The translations under genes and the position numbers were made by a program. This document shows positions 43,849-52,001 of a DNA stretch of 64,000 bases, in pieces. The notes under the pieces are model-generated. The model saw nothing but the letters and a program-made list of their open reading frames with translations, did no database searches and was not told the origin of the DNA. Where the stretch lies: contig JACPVJ010000008.1 of the NCBI GenBank assembly GCA_016191785.1, positions 1-64,000 on the forward strand, read 5' to 3'. The number at the start of each line of letters is the position of its first letter. The first letter of the stretch is position 1. The stretch comes from Myxococcales bacterium (lineage in GTDB: Bacteria > Myxococcota_A > Polyangia > Polyangiales > Polyangiaceae).

Positions 43849-45264
43849 TCATTTCTCCTTGTTGTCGTGGTCGTTGTCCTCGGGGTCTTCGTCGTCATCG
43901 AGCAGATGCCGGAAAGCGTCGTCGGGCGGCGGGGTGCCGCGTGTCCGCGCGTAGTGGTCGCGGGCGATGAGCGCGAGCGGGTCGAGCCCGCTCGGCTCGG
44001 CGTGCGGCTCGGCCGCGCCGAGATCGCGGCGTCGGCGGCGCGTCGCATTGCCACGGCGGTCGAGCGGGACGGTGTCGCAGAAAAAGCGCTTCGCCACGTA
44101 CACCTTCGGCAGCGCCAGCGGGTCGTGCGGGTCGAAGCGCAATTCGACCCTCTGGCCGCTGAGCTCTGCGCGCACTTCCAGTAGCTGTCCGCGGAAGCTC
44201 AGCGTGCCGTCTTTGCGCACATGGCGGATGGCGCGGTGAAGAAACACGGCGTCGAGATCGATGCCGCGGGGCAGCGGGCGTACGTGCCCGGCTGCCACCT
44301 CCGCGAGCCAGTGCTCGCGAGGCGCGCGTCCCGTCGTGTCGTGCTCGCGCGCGTGGTACTCCTGCTCGAGCCAAGCCCAATGCAGCGCGTTGAGCTCCGG
44401 AAGCGTGAGGATGCGGTCGCCGAGCTCGTCGCCCACCTCTTCCCGCCACGTGCGGTGCCAGCGCTCGATCGCTCCCTTCGCCTCGGCGTCGCCCGAGCCG
44501 GTGTAGAGCAAGCGGATCCCGAGGTCGGCGGTGATGCTGCGGAGCGAGCCGGCGGTGTAAGGCGCTCCTCGGTCGACGTAGTAACAGCGGAAGAGTCCCG
44601 CCTTGAGCAGTGCATTCTTCAGCCCGCGCTCGTGATCTTCCGGTCGCTCGCCCGGGGCGATCACGAAGCGGCTCTCGATGATGTAGCGCGTCGAGCAGTC
44701 GAGCTCCGAGAAGAGGATGGCTTTCTTGGGTCGGCCATCTGGCGTGAGCACCTGCGGTCCGTGCAGGGCGTCGCCGATGCACAAGTCGCCGGCATGCTCG
44801 GTGATGAAGGAGCGCCGCTCTGTGGCGGGCCCGCGCGTGGGGCGAGCGGAAATGCCATGGCCCGCAAGCAATCGGTGCACGCTCGACCGGCTCAACTCAC
44901 CGGCGCACACGGCGCCAGCGCGCTCCAGCATGCGGATCAGCCGGCGTATCGAGCGGCGTGGTTTCTCGCGTTTGGCGCGGAGCAGAAGCTCCGCAACCTC
45001 GGCCCGGATGGCACGGCTCCGCCCGCAGTCGATGCGGGCCTCGGGCTCGAGCGCCCGAAGCCCGCCCTTGCGATACGCGAGGTACCAGCTCTCGATGGTG
45101 CGCGCGGAGAGCCGCACGAGCCGGCCGCCCGGATGCTCGTGCACACGCTCGGCCGCCGCCCGAAACCAGGCGCGGCGATCGCCATGCTCGAGCCGGGCAC
45201 TCACCAGCGGCCCGAGCACGCCGAAGCGCCAGAGCGCCACTCGCTGCCGGTCGTCATCGTCCAT
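43849..45264 (-). CDS. Mu/TnsB/TniA-like DDE transposase
   Basis: 471 residues. N-terminal helix-turn-helix region (RLSARTIESWYLAYRKGG), a second DNA-binding helix pair, then the integrase core with Asp165 (LCIGDALHGP), Asp231 (YYVDRGAPY) and Glu267 (EAKGAIERWH). The 35-residue gap between the last two is the canonical DD(35)E. A Mu-C-type beta-barrel follows (LSFRGQLLEVRAELSGQRVELRFDP), then a basic and acidic tail. It should cut and join the ends at 41766 and 46222. It lies 92 bases after the zinc-ribbon gene and one base before the ATPase. Confidence 0.93.
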   Translation of the reverse strand: MDDDDRQRVALWRFGVLGPLVSARLEHGDRRAWFRAAAERVHEHPGGRLVRLSARTIESWYLAYRKGGLRALEPEARIDCGRSRAIRAEVAELLLRAKREKPRRSIRRLIRMLERAGAVCAGELSRSSVHRLLAGHGISARPTRGPATERRSFITEHAGDLCIGDALHGPQVLTPDGRPKKAILFSELDCSTRYIIESRFVIAPGERPEDHERGLKNALLKAGLFRCYYVDRGAPYTAGSLRSITADLGIRLLYTGSGDAEAKGAIERWHRTWREEVGDELGDRILTLPELNALHWAWLEQEYHAREHDTTGRAPREHWLAEVAAGHVRPLPRGIDLDAVFLHRAIRHVRKDGTLSFRGQLLEVRAELSGQRVELRFDPHDPLALPKVYVAKRFFCDTVPLDRRGNATRRRRRDLGAAEPHAEPSGLDPLALIARDHYARTRGTPPPDDAFRHLLDDDEDPEDNDHDNKEK

Positions 45265-45356
45265 GTCCCACCGCTATCCCAAGGCCATGGACACTTCGGG
45301 TGGGAATCGATCATGCTTCTCCGGAGCGCGTCTCGCCGCGCGGGGCTCACCGGCGG

Positions 45357-46100
45357 CTACATGAGACGCACTCCGGGGGCGAGCCGGTGGACGACACCCG
45401 CCAGCGCGCCAAGCACGTGGCCGCTCGCCAGCGGCGGCGCGCTGCTCTCGGCGAAGAGCGCCACGACCTCACCGCGCGTTGCCGCGTAGCCCGCCCGCTT
45501 CACCACCACGGCGATCTCGCGCACATCCATCGCGGTGCTCAGCACCGCGACCACCAGCGCCGCCGACGTCACCAGCCGCCCGCGCCAGCGGGCGCGAGTC
45601 CTCTCCGGTATCGGCGGCCCAGTGTCGCTGGCCAAACCCGGCGCGACGCACTCTGCGTCGTCCGCTCGATCGGCGACCGCCCGCTCGACGGTGCTCCACG
45701 CCCGCCACAGGTGGCGGGCGAGCAACCCCGGAAGCACACGCCACACCGCGCCGCAGCTCTCCCGGTCGGCGCAACGGTAGATAGCGATATCGGTGGTGCC
45801 TTCGCCTTCGCCGAGCAGCAGCCGGCTACGGTGCTCGTGGGCATGGACCGGGCTGCCGCACCGCTCGCAGCGAGCCGGGCGGTATCCATCGATGCGCAGC
45901 CAACGCTCGTGATCCTGGAGCTCGACGACCCCTTCTGCGACCAGCGTCCCGCCCTTCTGCTTCGGAGTCCTGGACCCATACGCACGAGTCAGGCAAAACT
46001 CGGGGTCCGGAGGAGGCGATCGATGGTCGATCGGCGGGGTCAATGTGTACATACATCCGACGTGCCCAACCTCCTCCGGGCTTTCAACTCGATCCGCCAT
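45357..46100 (-). CDS. zinc-ribbon protein of the transposon (DUF6431-like)
   Basis: 247 residues from an ATG at 46100; a TTG at 46148 and an ATG at 46052 (behind GGAGGAGG) are alternatives. The central part is a zinc ribbon with C78-x2-C81 (RCERCGSPVHAHEHR) and C110-x5-C116 (YRCADRESCGAVWRVLPG), a layout I associate with DUF6431-type proteins found next to such transposases. The C-terminal half is Ala/Val/Arg-rich helices, possibly DNA-binding. It occupies the place where a TniQ/TnsD target selector might be expected, but no TniQ similarity is visible. Confidence 0.7.
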   Translation of the reverse strand: MADRVESPEEVGHVGCMYTLTPPIDHRSPPPDPEFCLTRAYGSRTPKQKGGTLVAEGVVELQDHERWLRIDGYRPARCERCGSPVHAHEHRSRLLLGEGEGTTDIAIYRCADRESCGAVWRVLPGLLARHLWRAWSTVERAVADRADDAECVAPGLASDTGPPIPERTRARWRGRLVTSAALVVAVLSTAMDVREIAVVVKRAGYAATRGEVVALFAESSAPPLASGHVLGALAGVVHRLAPGVRLM

Positions 46101-46162
46101 GGCGCGGATTCTGTCCCGCTCCACGCTCCGCGCGGAGCGCCGCCGCAACGGCGGCGGCGCTC

Positions 46163-46185
46163 CTACGCGTCTATGCCGGGACGAA
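46163..46185 (-). repeat. inner end motif of the transposon, right copy
   Basis: Read on the minus strand: TTCGTCCCGG, six variable bases, CGCGTAG, identical in both conserved blocks to 41793-41815. It sits 37 bases in from the right tip. Confidence 0.75.
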
Positions 46186-46210
46186 CGCTTCCTCGGCTAC
46201 GCATGCAGCA

Positions 46211-46222
46211 CGGGGCGGTACA
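46211..46222 (-). repeat. right terminal inverted repeat of the transposon
   Basis: The minus strand reads TGTACCGCCCCG, 12 of 12 identical to the left end. Confidence 0.9.
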
Positions 46223-46227
46223 CCAGT
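46223..46227 (+). repeat. target-site duplication CCAGT, right copy
   Basis: Directly abuts the right terminal repeat and equals 41761-41765. Confidence 0.9.
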
Positions 46228-46362
46228 GATCTCTGTCACGACGCGGTCAACATGGAGCATGGCTCATTCGACATCTTCGAGGTGGTTGCTTTCGCGCATC
46301 GCTTGACTGCCGTGGAGCGGGCTGACGCGACGAACGCGCTCAAAAAAAAATGGGGGCTCTAG
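46228..46362 (+). pseudogene. 3' part of the split lectin-like lipoprotein gene
   Basis: 44 codons plus a stop. The residues (GSFDIFEVVAFAHRLTAVER, ending KKKWGL) are the standard last strands of concanavalin-like jelly-roll domains (FEVxxYxRxLSxxERxxVxxYLxxKWG). The frame matches that of 41765 when the transposon and one CCAGT are removed, giving LLGTSDLCHDAVN across the scar. No start of its own. Confidence 0.88.
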
Positions 46363-46441
46363 TCGGCGTGCGGGTTCAAGCCAGCTGTTAGGACCGAGCC
46401 CGCTGGGGTCGGCGGAACGACTGCGGCCGGAACTAGCGCCG

Positions 46442-47731
46442 CTAGAGAGCTCCGAGACGGGAGCGCGCGGCATCCCAGAACAGCGACTCCATCGCGGTCG
46501 CCGAAGCGTCCAAGCTCAAGTGGTTCTCGTAGTACTGTCTGCCGTTTCGGCCCATCGCCTCGAGCTCGATGCCACGGAGGGCGTGCATCCGCAGTATCTC
46601 GGCCGCCAACGCCTCGGGGTTGTCCGGCTCACACGCGCACCCCGCTCGAGCCCGCAAGATCAGGTCCGGAGCGTCCCCGCGCGCCGCCATCAGGACAGGC
46701 CTGCCGCACGCCATCGAGACTTGGGTCTTGCTGGGGATCGTCGCGCGCAAGAACGGCACGTCCCGCAGGTGCACCACGAGCACGTCGGCGAGCGCATGAA
46801 CGCGCGCCATGTCAGCGAACGGCTGCCGCGGGATGAAGTTGACGTTCGTCGCCCCGACTTCGTTCGCAACCGCTTTCACGCGCTCGAGCAGCGGCCCCGT
46901 GCCGACTACGTGGATCTGAACATCGGGCTGCGCCTTCAGCAGCGCTGCGGCGCGAACCAGGATTTCAATGTTCTGAAGCGGACCGACGTTGCCCGCATAC
47001 ACGACGTTGAACCGCCCCGTCACACCGAGCGCACGCGCGTACTCTGGGTCCTTGGGCAGAGGCCGGAACGCTCCATCTGCCCAGTTGTAGATGACTGAGA
47101 CCTTTCGCTCGGGCACGCCCCGGTCGATGAGCAGCCGCTTGAACCCGGGAGAGAGCACCGAGACATGGTGTGCGTGGGAGTAGAGGGCTTTGCAGTACGC
47201 CCCAATGCTGACATGAGCAAATTTCCGCGCAGCCTCGCTCCGCAGCATTCCCGATTCGGTGACTGTTTCGGGCCACATGTCCGCGATGTGATGGACGACC
47301 GGCGCACGGCGCAGCACGCTCAACGCAACGGCCGGCACGCCGGTAGTGGGCGGTGGATCATACAGGAACACCACGTCGGCGCGGCCCAGCATCGGCACAC
47401 CGATGAGAGTCGCCGACGCGGCGAAGCTGCCGTATGTCGCGACACGTCGAAGCGCCGATGTGTCGTGACTTGGATAGATGGGCACCCGGAGAATCGGAAC
47501 GCCATGCATCACCTCGCGTAAGAACGGGCGCTGCCGATAGCCCGGGTACGTCCTCCCCGCGGGGTACTGCGGAAAGGATGTCAGGACATTGACGCGGTGG
47601 CCGCGAGCCATCAGCCACCGCGCCAACGGCAGCCCGTGCTGTGCGCCAGGCTCCGGATCGAAGCTGATCATCACGAAGGCGATGGTCAGGGGCGAGGCCC
47701 CTGACATAGAGGAAATGCGCTGATCGGACAT
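46442..47731 (-). CDS. glycosyltransferase, GT4 (WbuB-like)
   Basis: 429 residues from the ATG at 47731, behind GGCGGTGAG; the longer frame to 47944 overlaps the divergent neighbour. N-terminal acceptor domain IAFVMISFDPEPGAQHGLPLA and HRVNVLTSFPQYPAG are typical of the WbuB/WcaI-like GT4 group. The C-domain shows FNVVYAGNVGPLQNIEILV and the donor site FLRATIPSKTQVSMACGRPVL. Known relatives add amino sugars such as FucNAc; the substrate here is not determined. Diverges from the transglutaminase-like gene. Confidence 0.88.
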   Translation of the reverse strand: MSDQRISSMSGASPLTIAFVMISFDPEPGAQHGLPLARWLMARGHRVNVLTSFPQYPAGRTYPGYRQRPFLREVMHGVPILRVPIYPSHDTSALRRVATYGSFAASATLIGVPMLGRADVVFLYDPPPTTGVPAVALSVLRRAPVVHHIADMWPETVTESGMLRSEAARKFAHVSIGAYCKALYSHAHHVSVLSPGFKRLLIDRGVPERKVSVIYNWADGAFRPLPKDPEYARALGVTGRFNVVYAGNVGPLQNIEILVRAAALLKAQPDVQIHVVGTGPLLERVKAVANEVGATNVNFIPRQPFADMARVHALADVLVVHLRDVPFLRATIPSKTQVSMACGRPVLMAARGDAPDLILRARAGCACEPDNPEALAAEILRMHALRGIELEAMGRNGRQYYENHLSLDASATAMESLFWDAARSRLGAL

Positions 47732-47867
47732 CTCACCGCCCATTCCAGCCCAGCAGCGCTGTTCTGGCAATCCGCCGGAAGTGCGGTGGGGTAGCGGGCG
47801 GCGGGGCGGCGGGCTAGGCTCAGCGGCCCGTCTTTCCGCTGAACGCGAGCAGCGGAGCACGCAACAA

Positions 47868-48998
47868 ATGGAAGTTCTGACAGCGCAGCGCAGCTCTCGT
47901 GTCCGCCGTCCCCCGGGCTGGCTCCTCGCGACCCCAGGCGTCACGGCCGCGCTGCTGCTTCTAGCGGGCTACGCCGGGAACAAGATCGCCTACGTGACCG
48001 TCAGGGACGCGATCTTCACCGACTACAGTTCAGACGCGGGGGCGCTGTATTCGGAGGTTTCCACGCTAGCTGGCGCCGGATACCGAACGGACACGCCGGA
48101 GCGACGGCGGGCGTGGCGCCAACGGCTCGATACGGCGATTGGCGCAAAGTCGCTTGGGAGCCTGGAAGCGCTCGGCGACGACACCGTGCGCGCCCAGGGC
48201 CTCGCGCTCCTCCTGGCACGACACGCCGCCGTGCCCCGGACCGGGTGCGGCTTCACTGACGACCTCGCAGAAAAGGCCCAAGCATTGGCCGCGGGAGGGC
48301 GAGGTTGCTGTTCGGACTACACGCAGATGTTCGTCGCCTTGGCCTCGGCGGTTGGATTACCGGCGCGCGAACTCACCAGCAATAGCCACGGCTTCAATGA
48401 ATTCTACGATCGTCGGCTCAACAAGTGGGTCTTCATCGATGCACAGTTCGGGTTCATCGTCCGTGGAGAGGACAGGGTCCCACTCTCGGCGCTCGCGTTC
48501 CGAAACGCCGTGCTGCGCCGCGCTCCTCATGAGCTCGAGTTTTTCCAGGACGCGACCTTGGCTGAATCGAACAGGTCCGCTCTCGAGCGGAATGCCTACC
48601 AGGGAACCAGTGGACTCGTTCCGATCGCAGACGTTCGGTACTACTCGCCTGAGGGCCTCTCGATGTTGGCCGTACCTTGGGGCAACAACGTCTTCGAGTC
48701 GACGGACCAGAGCCTTCGGTTTGGGTCGCTGCCGAAGCCTGCGGCGCGCCTCATCAGTCACTTGAGCGGGGTTAGGCCACGCTATGTCGCGCTCGCCGAC
48801 GCACCAGCAACTGCGCCAATTCGGCGCCGCCGCCTGGTCGCAATTGGCTTCTACGCTTTTCTCGCATTCATGGGCGGCTGGGTGCTCCTGCTCTGGAGGG
48901 CGTGGCGGCAGCGCGCGGCCGCGTCCCTGGACCCGGCGCGACCCGGTGAATTGGTTGCGGCGAGCCCGCGGTTGTCCGCGGCGCCGCCGCGAGGTTAG
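47868..48998 (+). CDS. membrane protein with transglutaminase-like domain
   Basis: 376 residues from the ATG at 47868 (MEVLTAQRSS). One membrane segment near 18-36 and another near the C-terminus (LVAIGFYAFLAFMGGWVLLLW) leave the central domain outside the cytoplasm. That domain has the transglutaminase/protease-like triad: Cys147 or 148 (GRGCCSDYTQMFVALASAVG), His174 (SHGFNEFYD) and Asp191 (WVFIDAQFG). Versions beside polysaccharide genes are seen but uncharacterised. It runs into the GNAT gene after 12 bases. Confidence 0.8.
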   Translation: MEVLTAQRSSRVRRPPGWLLATPGVTAALLLLAGYAGNKIAYVTVRDAIFTDYSSDAGALYSEVSTLAGAGYRTDTPERRRAWRQRLDTAIGAKSLGSLEALGDDTVRAQGLALLLARHAAVPRTGCGFTDDLAEKAQALAAGGRGCCSDYTQMFVALASAVGLPARELTSNSHGFNEFYDRRLNKWVFIDAQFGFIVRGEDRVPLSALAFRNAVLRRAPHELEFFQDATLAESNRSALERNAYQGTSGLVPIADVRYYSPEGLSMLAVPWGNNVFESTDQSLRFGSLPKPAARLISHLSGVRPRYVALADAPATAPIRRRRLVAIGFYAFLAFMGGWVLLLWRAWRQRAAASLDPARPGELVAASPRLSAAPPRG

Positions 48999-49010
48999 AG
49001 TGCCCAAGCG

Positions 49011-49559
49011 ATGGCGGACCCGGACGACCACGCTTGCCGCTTCTACTTCGTAACTCCGGCGGAAGTCCCTCCTCCCAGAGGGGGGCTCGGGCTTCGTGTC
49101 GCTCTCTGGCGCCCGACGCTTCTGAAGCCGTGTCCCCCTCGTATGCTCACCGCTCCCCTCGTCGTGTGGTGGGTGTTCCACGAGTTCCGTGTTTTCCGCA
49201 ACCGACGATACGCGGTGTTGATGATGTACGATGGGGAAAGGCCGGTCCACCGGTCCGTGGTTACCCCAGGGTGGTTCCGCTTCCCTTTCATGTCAGTCGA
49301 TGATCTCCAGATCGGTGACACGTGGACGCACCCGGACTATCGCGGGCGGGGGATCGCCGGAGAAGCGATCCGACAAGTCGCCGAGCGCGAGACGGCGACA
49401 TGCGGGAGACTCTGGTACCTCACCGAAGAAGCGAATTCGCCATCCATCCGCGCAGCCGAGAAAGCCGGCTTCTCCCGCTATCGAGTCGGCCGTCGCACCA
49501 AGCGCCTCGGGCTCCGGTTGCTCGGCGCTTTCGTCCCCGCTCGCGAATCACCGGCCTAG
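49011..49559 (+). CDS. GNAT-family N-acetyltransferase
   Basis: 182 residues. The acetyl-CoA pyrophosphate loop is in THPDYRGRGIAGEAI (Q/R-x-x-G-x-G/A type), with the later helix NSPSIRAAEKAGFSRYRVG giving the typical last strands. It is immediately upstream of a sugar aminotransferase (18-base gap), so N-acetylation or other acylation of the amino sugar made by that enzyme is the simplest role. Confidence 0.85.
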   Translation: MADPDDHACRFYFVTPAEVPPPRGGLGLRVALWRPTLLKPCPPRMLTAPLVVWWVFHEFRVFRNRRYAVLMMYDGERPVHRSVVTPGWFRFPFMSVDDLQIGDTWTHPDYRGRGIAGEAIRQVAERETATCGRLWYLTEEANSPSIRAAEKAGFSRYRVGRRTKRLGLRLLGAFVPARESPA

Positions 49560-49577
49560 CGCCGAGAGGAATCCGCC

Positions 49578-50687
49578 ATGGGCTACAAAGTCCCGTTCGT
49601 CAACGCCGTCAGGAACTACGAGCTGATCAAGGATGAAATCGACGCTGCGTATCGCGAGGTGATGTCCCGCGGAGATCTGATCATGCGCGGTCAGCTTCGA
49701 AGCTTCGAACAAAACCTGGCCAAGTTCGTCGGGACCAAATTCGCTGTTGGGCTGAACAGCGGATACGACGCGCTGCACCTGTCGCTCAGCGCTACCGGGA
49801 TCGGACCGGGAGACGAGGTCATTGTGCCAGCGCACACGTTCGTCGCCAGCTGTTCCGCGATCGTGAACGCCGGCGCCACACCGGTTCTCGTCGACGTGGG
49901 GAAAGACTTCAACATCAATGTCGACCTAATCGAGCCCGCAATCACGCCCCGGACGAAGGGGCTACTCCCTGTTCACCTATCGGGTTGGATGGCAGACATG
50001 CCAAAGGTGATGGAGATCGCGGAAAGGCACCGCTTGGTGGTCATAGAAGACGCCTGCCAGTCGCTCGGCGCGAGCATCAACGGCAAAGGGGCAGGCGCTT
50101 GGGGCAGAGCTGGATGCTGGAGCTTCTACCCCTTCAAGATCCTTGGCGGCTACGGGGATGGCGGAGCCATCACAACGGACGACCCCGAAGTCGCGCTCTG
50201 GGTCAGCCGGATGCGCTACAACGGCGAGGATCGCGAGACCGGCGAATACCACGGTCACGGGTTCACTGCTCTCCTGGATAACCTGCAGGCCGCTTTCCTG
50301 GACGTGAAGCTTCGCCACCTGCCGCGCTGGATCGTTCGCCGCCAGGAAATCGCGGAGCGCTACCGAACGCGCCTCTCAGACTTGCCCGACCTTCTGTTGC
50401 CCCATTACGACCGTCCGGGGTTCACCCACGTCTACCAGAACTACACGGTCCGCGCGAAGCAGGGGAACGCCTTCTCAGAGCACTTGAAGGAGCACGGGGT
50501 CGAGGTTCTGACGCAGTTCCGAAAGCCCTACTACAAGCACGCGGCGCTTCGTCTGACAGACCGCGGCTTCCCCGAGACGGAAGCGTTGAGCCGAGAGGTG
50601 TGCTCGCTCCCAATGAACGTGGAGATCACCAATGACGAGGTCGACTACGTGATCTCGACGGTTCGCCAGTTCTATGGCAAGGGCTGA
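49578..50687 (+). CDS. DegT/DnrJ/EryC1/StrS-family sugar aminotransferase
   Basis: 369 residues. Family motifs include GLNSGYDALHLSLSA, VIVPAHTFVAS, IEDACQSLGA (Asp159 to the PLP ring) and SFYPFKILGGYGDGG with PLP Lys187. It resembles enzymes that aminate 3-keto or 4-keto deoxysugar nucleotides. The 4-keto sugar could come from the FlaA1-like dehydratase at 2194. With the upstream GNAT gene it forms an amino-sugar N-acylation pair. Followed by a glycosyltransferase after 45 bases. Confidence 0.92.
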   Translation: MGYKVPFVNAVRNYELIKDEIDAAYREVMSRGDLIMRGQLRSFEQNLAKFVGTKFAVGLNSGYDALHLSLSATGIGPGDEVIVPAHTFVASCSAIVNAGATPVLVDVGKDFNINVDLIEPAITPRTKGLLPVHLSGWMADMPKVMEIAERHRLVVIEDACQSLGASINGKGAGAWGRAGCWSFYPFKILGGYGDGGAITTDDPEVALWVSRMRYNGEDRETGEYHGHGFTALLDNLQAAFLDVKLRHLPRWIVRRQEIAERYRTRLSDLPDLLLPHYDRPGFTHVYQNYTVRAKQGNAFSEHLKEHGVEVLTQFRKPYYKHAALRLTDRGFPETEALSREVCSLPMNVEITNDEVDYVISTVRQFYGKG

Positions 50688-50732
50688 GTAGCGGGTCCGC
50701 GCCCGCGCTCTTACTCTCCGGGCACCGGACTG

Positions 50733-52001
50733 ATGGCCGACGATGCATCACGAGCACCTGGGCGTCGTGAACCGCTCCGGGTCCTGTACGTCTACCACGG
50801 GACTGCAGGGGTAGCCGGCGCGTACCTCGCCGGCATCGCGAGCGCGCTGGCCTCGGTCGAGTCGGTGGACTTGAGGATGGCGACGAACCACTACTTCGCG
50901 TTCGCCCGGGGCCGAGGCAAGCGTCTCCTCCCCGTGTTCTTCGCTCTGACCGAGAACACCGACCGGAATCCCTTCCTACGCGTGCTGGAGCTTTCCCGCC
51001 TGCGCTTGCCACTGCGATACGCCGAACTCGCCCTCGGCTACCTGCGCCTCGTCCCGTACGTCGTCCGCGAACGCATCGAAGTGGTCAACTTGAGCGTCAT
51101 CGACGATGAGCTCCCGACCTGGCTCTTCGCGCTGACTGTCAAAGCCCTCGGGAGGACGCTGCTCGTGACGGCGCACGACGTGGTGTTCGAAGGGCCACGA
51201 AGTTCAGCGTCACGGCGGCGCCGTGTCTTCGGCCTGGCCGATCGATTGGTCGTGCACTTTGACCATGTTCGAGACGAGCTGCAACGACGAATGGGGATCC
51301 CGCGTGAATCCATACACGTCCACCCATTCCCCTGGGCCGAGGTCGAAACCGTGCTCGACAGCGAGAGGCTGCGCCGCCACGAGGCAGCATTTCGCACGGA
51401 ACTCCGCGAATACGACCGGATCTTCCTGCTCCTTGGCGTCCTCCGAAAGGAGAAAGGCATCGAGACTCTCCTCGACGCGTGGTCGCGCGCCAAGTTCCCA
51501 CCCGGCATGCGCTGCGGGCTCCTCATTGCGGGCAAAGGCACTGCCTGCTTCGACCGAGCGCGCGCCAATCGGCTGCCCAATGTTGTCGTAGTGGATCACT
51601 ACCTAACTCCGGAAGAATTTTGGGCGGCTCTGGCCACCAGTCACGTGGTCGTACTGCCATACAGGGTGCGATGGTACGCTCACAGCTCGGTGGCGCTGAT
51701 GGCGTTTCTCGCCCAGAAGGCGGTCGTCGCATCAGACATCCCGTTGTTCCGGGCCCTCGTGGACTCGGAGTCCGGGCTCTTGCACGGCGCCGGCAATGCC
51801 GACGATCTCGCGCGTGCCCTCGAACGCTGCGCAGTGCTCGGCGAAACGGAGTTGTGCCGACTCGGACAGGCCGGCCGGCGGAAGCTCGTCGCGAATTGGA
51901 GCGTCCTCCCGGTCTCGCTTCGGGCGCTTTACGACGGGGCCACAGTCTCCCGCCGCCAGGCCTCCTGGTCTGCCTCGTCGCGCAATCGTGCCAACTCGTG
52001 A
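50733..52001 (+). CDS. glycosyltransferase, GT4-like
   Basis: 422 residues. GT-B fold: acceptor domain with VLYVYHGTAGVAGAYLAGI, and C-domain with IFLLLGVLRKEKGIETLLDAW, LLIAGKGTACF and the donor stretch VVVLPYRVRWYAHSSVALMAFLAQKAVVAS. It probably adds a sugar to the repeat unit; the specific donor is unknown. The last 73 bases overlap the convergent nucleotidyltransferase gene. Confidence 0.85.
   Translation: MADDASRAPGRREPLRVLYVYHGTAGVAGAYLAGIASALASVESVDLRMATNHYFAFARGRGKRLLPVFFALTENTDRNPFLRVLELSRLRLPLRYAELALGYLRLVPYVVRERIEVVNLSVIDDELPTWLFALTVKALGRTLLVTAHDVVFEGPRSSASRRRRVFGLADRLVVHFDHVRDELQRRMGIPRESIHVHPFPWAEVETVLDSERLRRHEAAFRTELREYDRIFLLLGVLRKEKGIETLLDAWSRAKFPPGMRCGLLIAGKGTACFDRARANRLPNVVVVDHYLTPEEFWAALATSHVVVLPYRVRWYAHSSVALMAFLAQKAVVASDIPLFRALVDSESGLLHGAGNADDLARALERCAVLGETELCRLGQAGRRKLVANWSVLPVSLRALYDGATVSRRQASWSASSRNRANS

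Larger units (their letters stand above)
41766..46222 (-). mobile_element. complete Tn7/Mu-like transposon with four genes (zinc-ribbon protein, DDE transposase, two ATPases)
   Basis: 4457 bases bounded by TGTACCGCCCCG and its exact inverse and flanked by CCAGT on both sides. The four genes run leftward: zinc-ribbon protein (46100), TnsB/TniA-like transposase (45264), ExeA/TniB-like ATPase (43847), RepA-like ATPase (42996). No cargo gene and no recognisable TniQ/TnsD or resolvase is present. All frames look intact, so it may be mobile. The insertion lies inside the lectin-like lipoprotein gene. The family pattern is established for Mu/Tn7-like elements; the four-gene combination is not one I can name. 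Confidence 0.9.

Noticed and set aside
41785..46171. Six-base direct repeat CGCGTC first considered as the transposon's target duplication
   Set aside because: No inverted repeats lie next to it; the CCAGT pair with 12-bp inverted repeats explains the element exactly and restores the split gene.
46045..46362. 105-codon frame as an independent small gene
   Set aside because: Only its last 44 codons are meaningful, being the 3' end of the split lipoprotein; the first part lies inside the transposon's right end.
50688..50732. Hairpin (GCGGG ... CCCGC) after the DegT aminotransferase as a terminator
   Set aside because: Stem of only about five pairs and no T-run; the next gene starts 45 bases on in the same direction.
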